This document shows positions 60,001-64,000 of a DNA stretch of 64,000 nt, piece by piece. The stretch lies in the NCBI GenBank assembly GCA_030770425.1, contig JASJFT010000157.1:43339-107338 (forward strand), given 5' to 3'. Each line of letters begins with the position of its first letter. The first letter of the stretch is position 1. Under the pieces are notes generated by a model. It did no database searches, was not told the DNA's origin, and saw only the letters and a list, made by a program, of their open reading frames with translations. The position numbers and the translations under genes are program-made. This DNA is from Darksidea phi. Lineage: Eukaryota > Ascomycota > Dothideomycetes > Pleosporales > Lentitheciaceae.

Positions 60001-61856
60001 TGCAGACTAGATACTTAGAAGATGCGATCGAAATGGCCCACTACACCGCATCCACGGGAGACAAAATCCATGATTCAGACACGAGCGGGAACGATGACGA
60101 AGATGCCCCGAAGGAGAAATCGGGCATACCTAGCAAGCTCACGGGCTACAGTGCCACCACCCGCAACGTTCTAGCGGAGTATGACGAGTACGCCATTGAC
60201 TATGAGTTGATCGTTCGACTGATGGAAGTTGTTGCTTTCGATCCACAGCTCAGTTCCTACAGCAATGCTGTGTTGTGCTTTTTGCCGGGTATCGCAGAAA
60301 TTCGTCAGATGAACGATCTACTACTCGCCCATCCTTCGTTCAACAAATCCTATCTGATATATCCTCTACACTCTACGATCTCTAGTGAAGAACAACAAGC
60401 TGCGTTTTTGTTGCCTCCACCAGGTATGAGAAAGATTGTCCTCGCGACCAACATCGCCGAGACTGGTGTTACCATTCCGGACATTACTTGCGTAATCGAC
60501 ACCGGTAAACACAAGGAGATGCGCTTCGACGAGCGGAGACAGCTTTCTCGGCTCACGCAATCATTCATATCCCGTGCGAACGCCAAACAGCGGCGCGGCC
60601 GTGCTGGGCGTGTCCAGGAAGGCCTGTGTTTTCATTTGTTCACGAAGTATCGTCACGATCATTTGATGACGGATCAGCAAACGCCGGAGATGCTTCGCTT
60701 GTCGCTTCAAGATCTTGTCATGCGCACTAAGATCTGCAAATTGGGCGACATCGAGAGGACCCTCTCCGAAGCTTTAGACCCTCCATCCTCGCGCAACATC
60801 CGCCGTGCTATTGATGCGCTCATTGAGGTGGACGCCTTAACTCCCGGAGAAGAATTGACGCCTCTTGGGCGACAGATTGCGAAACTCCCATTGGATGCCC
60901 ACCTTGGCAAGCTAGTGCTTTTGGGAAGCATGTTTGGATGTATTGACGCTGCTATAACCATTGCAGCTATTCTATCCTCCAAGTCGCCGTTCCTCACGCC
61001 TTTTGGCGCAAGGCAACGTGCTGACGCCGCACGCTTGGCCTTTAAAAAAGGAGACTCGGATCTGCTGACGACCTACAACGCGTACAAGTCCTGGAAAGCA
61101 GCCTGCATCACACCGGGACGCTCGGAAATTCAGTTCTGCCACATGAACTTCCTCAGTCCCCAAAACCTTGGGAACATTGAAGATCTTAAAGCGCAACTCC
61201 TCTCATCCCTCGTCGAAGCAGGTTGTGTCCAGATGTCACCCGATGAGCGTCGCACACTTAGCGGATATCGCAGCAGTTTTAGACATCGCACGTTCGTTGC
61301 AGTACCAGCGCAGTATGACGTGAACTCGGATAATGATATTCTCGTGAACTCTGTCACTGCCACTGCATTTTACCCTAAGATCTTGACCAGGGAAGGTAAA
61401 GGTTGGCGCAACATCTCTAACAACCAGACCGTCAGCCTTGCACCAACCTCAGTCAATAAAGCCACATCCATCAACCCATCAACCGCAAAGTACCTCTCGT
61501 ACTACCACATCATGCAGTCTACAAGCAAGTTCTACAATGCGCATTCTACGTCTATTGTGCATCCCCTACCTATGGTACTTATGGTTGGCGCGGAGATGGA
61601 TTTTAAGCTCCACGCCGGCGTCATCAGTCTACCCGGCAATGTGCTTCGGTTTGCAGTCAAGGACTGGAGAGCTGCAGTTGCGCTGAAGGTTCTGAGAAAA
61701 AGAGTCAAGGAGATCTTGGCAGCCTGTTGGAAGAACCCTGGGCGTGAGTTGAATGGAAGAGAGAAAGAGTGGTTGGGTTTGTTCTTCAAGATCTTTGAAG
61801 ATAAATACATTAAAGAAGAGAGAATACGAGAGCGGGGTGGAGCAAAAGGTATGTAA
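57044..61856 (+). CDS. DEAH-box RNA helicase, DHX29-like
   Basis: Five exons, 57044-57702, 57820-57878, 58042-58765, 58814-59794 and 59843-61856, give 1478 aa. The start MAKKKKPAGNPARGF is the usual lysine-rich beginning of the family. The N-terminal about 480 residues contain a coiled and UBA-like region (WLDLSLRDMGFSSKHVEPVLRWL-type segment, then LPEALEWLALD) as in DHX29 and yeast YLR419W. The helicase core has Walker A GETGCGKSTQIPSYLLE, DEVHERS (DEAH variant DEVH), MSATVDAQ, ATNIAETGVTIPDITCVIDTGK and QRRGRAGRVQEG. A winged helix/ratchet and OB-fold region (YYHIMQSTSKFYNAHST, NVLRFAVKDW) ends the protein. DHX29 remodels 43S initiation complexes during scanning of structured leaders in animals; the fungal role is less clear. 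The first intron is 117 nt and stop-free. Confidence 0.93.
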
Positions 61857-62413
61857 AGGCAAAGTTTGGAGCATCCCTGTCACTGTGCGGAGTGGTAGCG
61901 CATTGGCATATGTAAACCTCACGAGGCTTTGAGGCGTTAAGTAATGAATGTTGGGCAGCTCTCAACGAGATTGTCTCGATCAGTGAATCACCTTGAGTAG
62001 CGGCACTGGCATGTTGTGATGTCTTTGCAAACAGTTAATCCTTACGATTTCCAATTAGGCGCGTGGCGATAGGCGTCCCACAGCTCAGCTAGTTTGTCCT
62101 TACCCTTACGTTCCAAGTCGGTGCATGTTGCACAGCTTTAGCTGCACTCACGCGACCTTCTTCTCCTTCCGTCCTTACTCTCTGTGTCTTTGAGAGCAAA
62201 GGTATGTCACTCGCATCGTTGGTCTGGCAACGGTCAATATTTATAGCTTTTATTATAGGCGACACCGATCTTAAGTTCTATATTAACTATTAGTCGACTT
62301 TTTCCATTTTTCTTTTTTAAGGAGGAAAGCTGTATTACGTAACAATTATAATTATAGTAACGATATCAAATAACTGAACTGTACATACCTGAAGACGAAA
62401 TTTTTTAAGATGC
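61857..62413. other. Intergenic, becoming AT-rich
   Basis: The 3' flank of the helicase gene passes at about 62230 into AT-rich sequence with homopolymer T and A runs (62300-62410). No open frame of interest. The AT-rich part adjoins the 5S fragment and resembles RIP-affected DNA. Confidence 0.45.
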
Positions 62414-62472
62414 CAAAAACATATAATAGTAGGGATTCGCTAGTGGTCACCCACCTTACTATTAGTCCACCG
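62414..62472 (-). pseudogene. 5S rRNA 3'-half fragment
   Basis: On the minus strand this reads GACTAATAGTAAGGTGGGTGACCAC-type sequence (split here at its key blocks: GGTGGGTGACCAC at about 62444-62456, then GCGAATCCCT, then TATATG) followed by TTTTT at 62414-62418. That is the 3' half of fungal 5S rRNA including the highly conserved GGTGGGTGACCAC block and the terminator. The 5' half, with GGGATCCCGTCCGCT-type sequence, is missing beyond 62473. Several differences from the usual fungal sequence are C-to-T or G-to-A type (GCGAATCCC preserved, CTGTTG-like end now CTATTA). It is probably a truncated, mutated copy, not a functional gene. Confidence 0.72.
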
Positions 62473-62614
62473 GTATCATCCGGTATGCCTTCGGCCCCAC
62501 ACACCCTTCAAAATTACCCCTCCTTCCCACTTACTTCCTACTTAGGTACTAAAACACTTTATTTCTTTTTCTACTCTGAAAAATGTGTATCTTAATAGTA
62601 AATTCAAATAATAA

Positions 62615-62706
62615 TCCTCCGTGGCGCAATTGGCTAGCGCGTCTGACTGTTATACCTTAGTAGTAGAGCGATCAGGAGGTTCGTGGTTCGAGCCCACGCG
62701 GGGGAG
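62615..62706 (+). tRNA. tRNA-Asn (GTT) with 18-nt intron
   Basis: The 92-nt sequence folds completely: acceptor stem TCCTCCG with CGGGGGA (one T-G pair), D stem GCGC/GCGC, anticodon stem TCTGA/TCAGG, T stem CGTGG/CCACG with loop TTCGAGC, and discriminator G at 62706. The anticodon loop is CT-GTT-A...A, so the anticodon is GTT (Asn). An 18-nt intron at 62653-62670 lies one base after the anticodon, the canonical position, leaving a 74-nt mature tRNA. Boxes A (TGGCGCAATTGGC) and B (GGTTCGAGCCC) are intact and a T-rich pol III terminator follows. As Asn tRNA reads AAY codons it would be a target of the t6A pathway that needs SUA5. Confidence 0.93.
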
Positions 62707-62709
62707 AAT

Positions 62710-62720
62710 TTCTTTTTGCT
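62710..62720 (+). terminator. Pol III T-tract after tRNA-Asn
   Basis: TTTCTTTTT begins 3-4 nt after the tRNA end, with a second run of eight T at about 62732-62739. This is a typical RNA polymerase III stop signal. Confidence 0.7.
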
Positions 62721-62739
62721 ATTGTAGTAGCTTTTTTTT

Positions 62740-63572
62740 GTGGTAAGTACATGTGTAGATAGAGGGTTAGTAGTAACTATTAACGGCGTCGTTAGGCTTA
62801 GGCCGCCAGCGGTTTGGCCTCTGCCTTTAGGATCACTCGAGCACCTCAGGTTCCGTGGCTCAGCCTAGACGTGGCTACTAATTCCCATTCTTGGATCTTG
62901 CTTGATGTATTTCTATCCTGGGACGTAGCAAGTTTCTGTTTCCCTTTTTCAGCCCCGGTTGGCGTCCATGTTCTGGTTCCTGTTTCCCGACTCCGGCAGA
63001 ATATTGATACTTGCTGGTGTCTTTTTTACCGTCGGCGATAGAGACAAGGACCTAATATGCGCGCTCACTGATGAAAACACGTCAGTAGCTCCAAGCCAAC
63101 GAGACCGGTGACCATTGCACATGGGAGCCTAAGAGTCCAGTCTCGACCTGCATTTGTGCGCCGTACAAAGTCCGCACCAATTAGACTAGAGAGATGAAGT
63201 CGCGCAATGATCCGCTCAGAGTTCTGAATTTCTGTTCTGTTCGCAGCAAGATGCAAAAGCTGTTGGGCGCCCTTGCATGTAGCGATGATGCTGTGGTACA
63301 TCCTCAGCCTGTCCGCGCAGGGCATTCCGCTCTATAAGACTTGGCTTCGAGTCACCACAGTTTCCTTGGTTGACGTGACGGTCGCCAAGTGGTTTCCATC
63401 CGCGCAATAAGCTCTAACGATTGGACTGAATCGGCGCTCAGACATGCGTCTGCATAGTATGCGGCGCAGCTCTCTCAGCACATAGACCACAGTGTGCCAG
63501 CATTTATGTGTAAACTGCTTCAGTCGCATTATTTTTCCTAAGATTTAGCAATTCTCTTCACCAACGTCCAAA
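62740..63572. other. Intergenic, no supported gene
   Basis: About 830 bp between tRNA-Asn and the last partial gene. Frames of 63-86 codons occur on both strands without recognisable features. No repeats were identified. Confidence 0.45.
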
Positions 63573-63863
63573 ATGGCTAAAAAGAAGGCCGGAAAGAAGC
63601 AGGAGGTTCCAGATCCGGAACCTCCATTCACTGAGTCGATCGCGGAATCAACTCCATACTCTCAATCCACTTGTCAGCGGCCTGAGACCTCGTTAGAAAT
63701 CCCGTTTCTATTTATCTTTGACGTATGTATATATAACTAACTATGATCTGCAGTCCTTACACAATTTCTCCTGTTGCACTTCGTATCGGCCCAGAACTGC
63801 GAGCGTACCACGTCCCCCGAGATCTCTTGCAAAATCCTGATTGGATTGCATCTTCCAGCACAT
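63573..63863 (+). CDS. Possible BTB/POZ-type protein, 5' part only
   Basis: ATG at 63573 opens MAKKKAGKKQEVPDPEPPF, a lysine-rich then acidic/Pro-rich start. A probable intron ends at CTGCAG (63753) with an AACTAAC branch site; the donor is either GTTTCT at 63704 (50-nt intron) or GTTAGA at 63692 (62 nt), both of matching phase and both weak. Exon 2 continues SPYTISPVALRIGPELRAY then HVPRDLLQNPDW, which resembles the start of a fungal BTB domain (hydrophobic strand, GP, then H-V-P/H-K helix). The frame then runs into a 24-G tract, so the rest of the gene is not readable. The family call is tentative. Confidence 0.4.
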
Positions 63864-63887
63864 GGGGGGGGGGGGGGGGGGGGGGGG
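63864..63887. repeat. 24-nt poly-G run near the window end
   Basis: Twenty-four consecutive G residues. The following 113 nt (63888-64000) are full of short homopolymers (AAAAA, CCCC, GGGG, CCCGGG) and unlike the rest of the window. This looks like polymerase or read slippage at a contig end rather than genuine sequence, but a real G-tract cannot be excluded. Confidence 0.85.
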
Positions 63888-64000
63888 AAAATAATTGGCC
63901 CCGGGTTGCCAAAAACCCACGGGATTGAGGGGCCCAAAAACCGGACCCCGGGTGTAGACAAACCCAGAAAAACACCCAAACACGGGGGGTGGGCGTTTTA

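Noticed and set aside
63723..63753. GTATGT donor for the last gene's intron
   Set aside because: Would make a 31-nt intron and puts exon 2 in a frame with early stops.
1..64000. CRISPR array, operon or bacterial-type defence system
   Set aside because: No direct repeats with spacers, no Shine-Dalgarno-linked gene runs and clear spliceosomal introns; the DNA is eukaryotic.

Overview
The window looks like nuclear DNA of a filamentous ascomycete (Pezizomycotina; Dothideomycetes is my best guess, from protein similarity remembered rather than searched). The reasons are short introns of about 46-170 nt with CTAAC/CTAAT branch sites, fungal-type orthologues (ApsA/Num1, SUA5, cohesin Rad21, PMR1, Ada1, GCN1), a nuclear tRNA-Asn carrying an intron, and a 5S rRNA fragment. 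Genes lie on both strands with no operons.

Layout. 1-7.7 kb is gene-poor: GC-moderate sequence with only shadow reading frames, then an AT-rich, stop-filled stretch resembling RIP-degraded repeats. 7.9-15.3 kb holds a cysteine-rich single-pass membrane protein, a DAL5/allantoate-permease-type transporter and a Ser/Thr/Pro-rich single-pass membrane protein. 16.3-18.4 kb holds a conserved but uncharacterised 637-aa protein. 20.5-24.5 kb holds a secreted cupin, a small two-exon membrane protein whose exons are not obvious as one reading frame, and mitochondrial serine hydroxymethyltransferase (SHMT). 25.3-29.1 kb holds an F-box-like protein and the Hsp90 co-chaperone Cns1. 31.6-35.7 kb is the cortical PH-domain protein ApsA/Num1. 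36.4-37.3 kb is a decayed acyl-CoA/4-coumarate ligase. 37.8-61.9 kb is dense housekeeping sequence: SUA5 (tRNA t6A synthesis), cohesin kleisin Rad21, Golgi Ca2+/Mn2+ ATPase PMR1, SAGA subunit Ada1, the giant GCN1, and a DHX29-like DEAH helicase divergent from GCN1. 62.4-62.7 kb holds a 5S rRNA 3' fragment and tRNA-Asn. The last 430 bp hold the start of a possible BTB-type gene, broken by a 24-G run and poor-looking sequence.

Functional threads. GCN1 (activation of the eIF2-alpha kinase Gcn2) and the DHX29-like helicase (43S scanning) share a 374-bp divergent promoter region. SUA5, tRNA-Asn and the 5S relic add to a translation theme, but I regard that as chance proximity. I found no defence island, CRISPR array, complete transposon or biosynthetic cluster. 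The most rewarding observations are in gene structure: a likely GC-AG intron in SHMT, three stop-free introns whose lengths are multiples of three, a NAGNAG acceptor, two separase-type motifs in Rad21, possible dual starts in SUA5, and the hidden 169-aa membrane protein gene. Exon coordinates were derived by hand from splice signals, frame and remembered family alignments.
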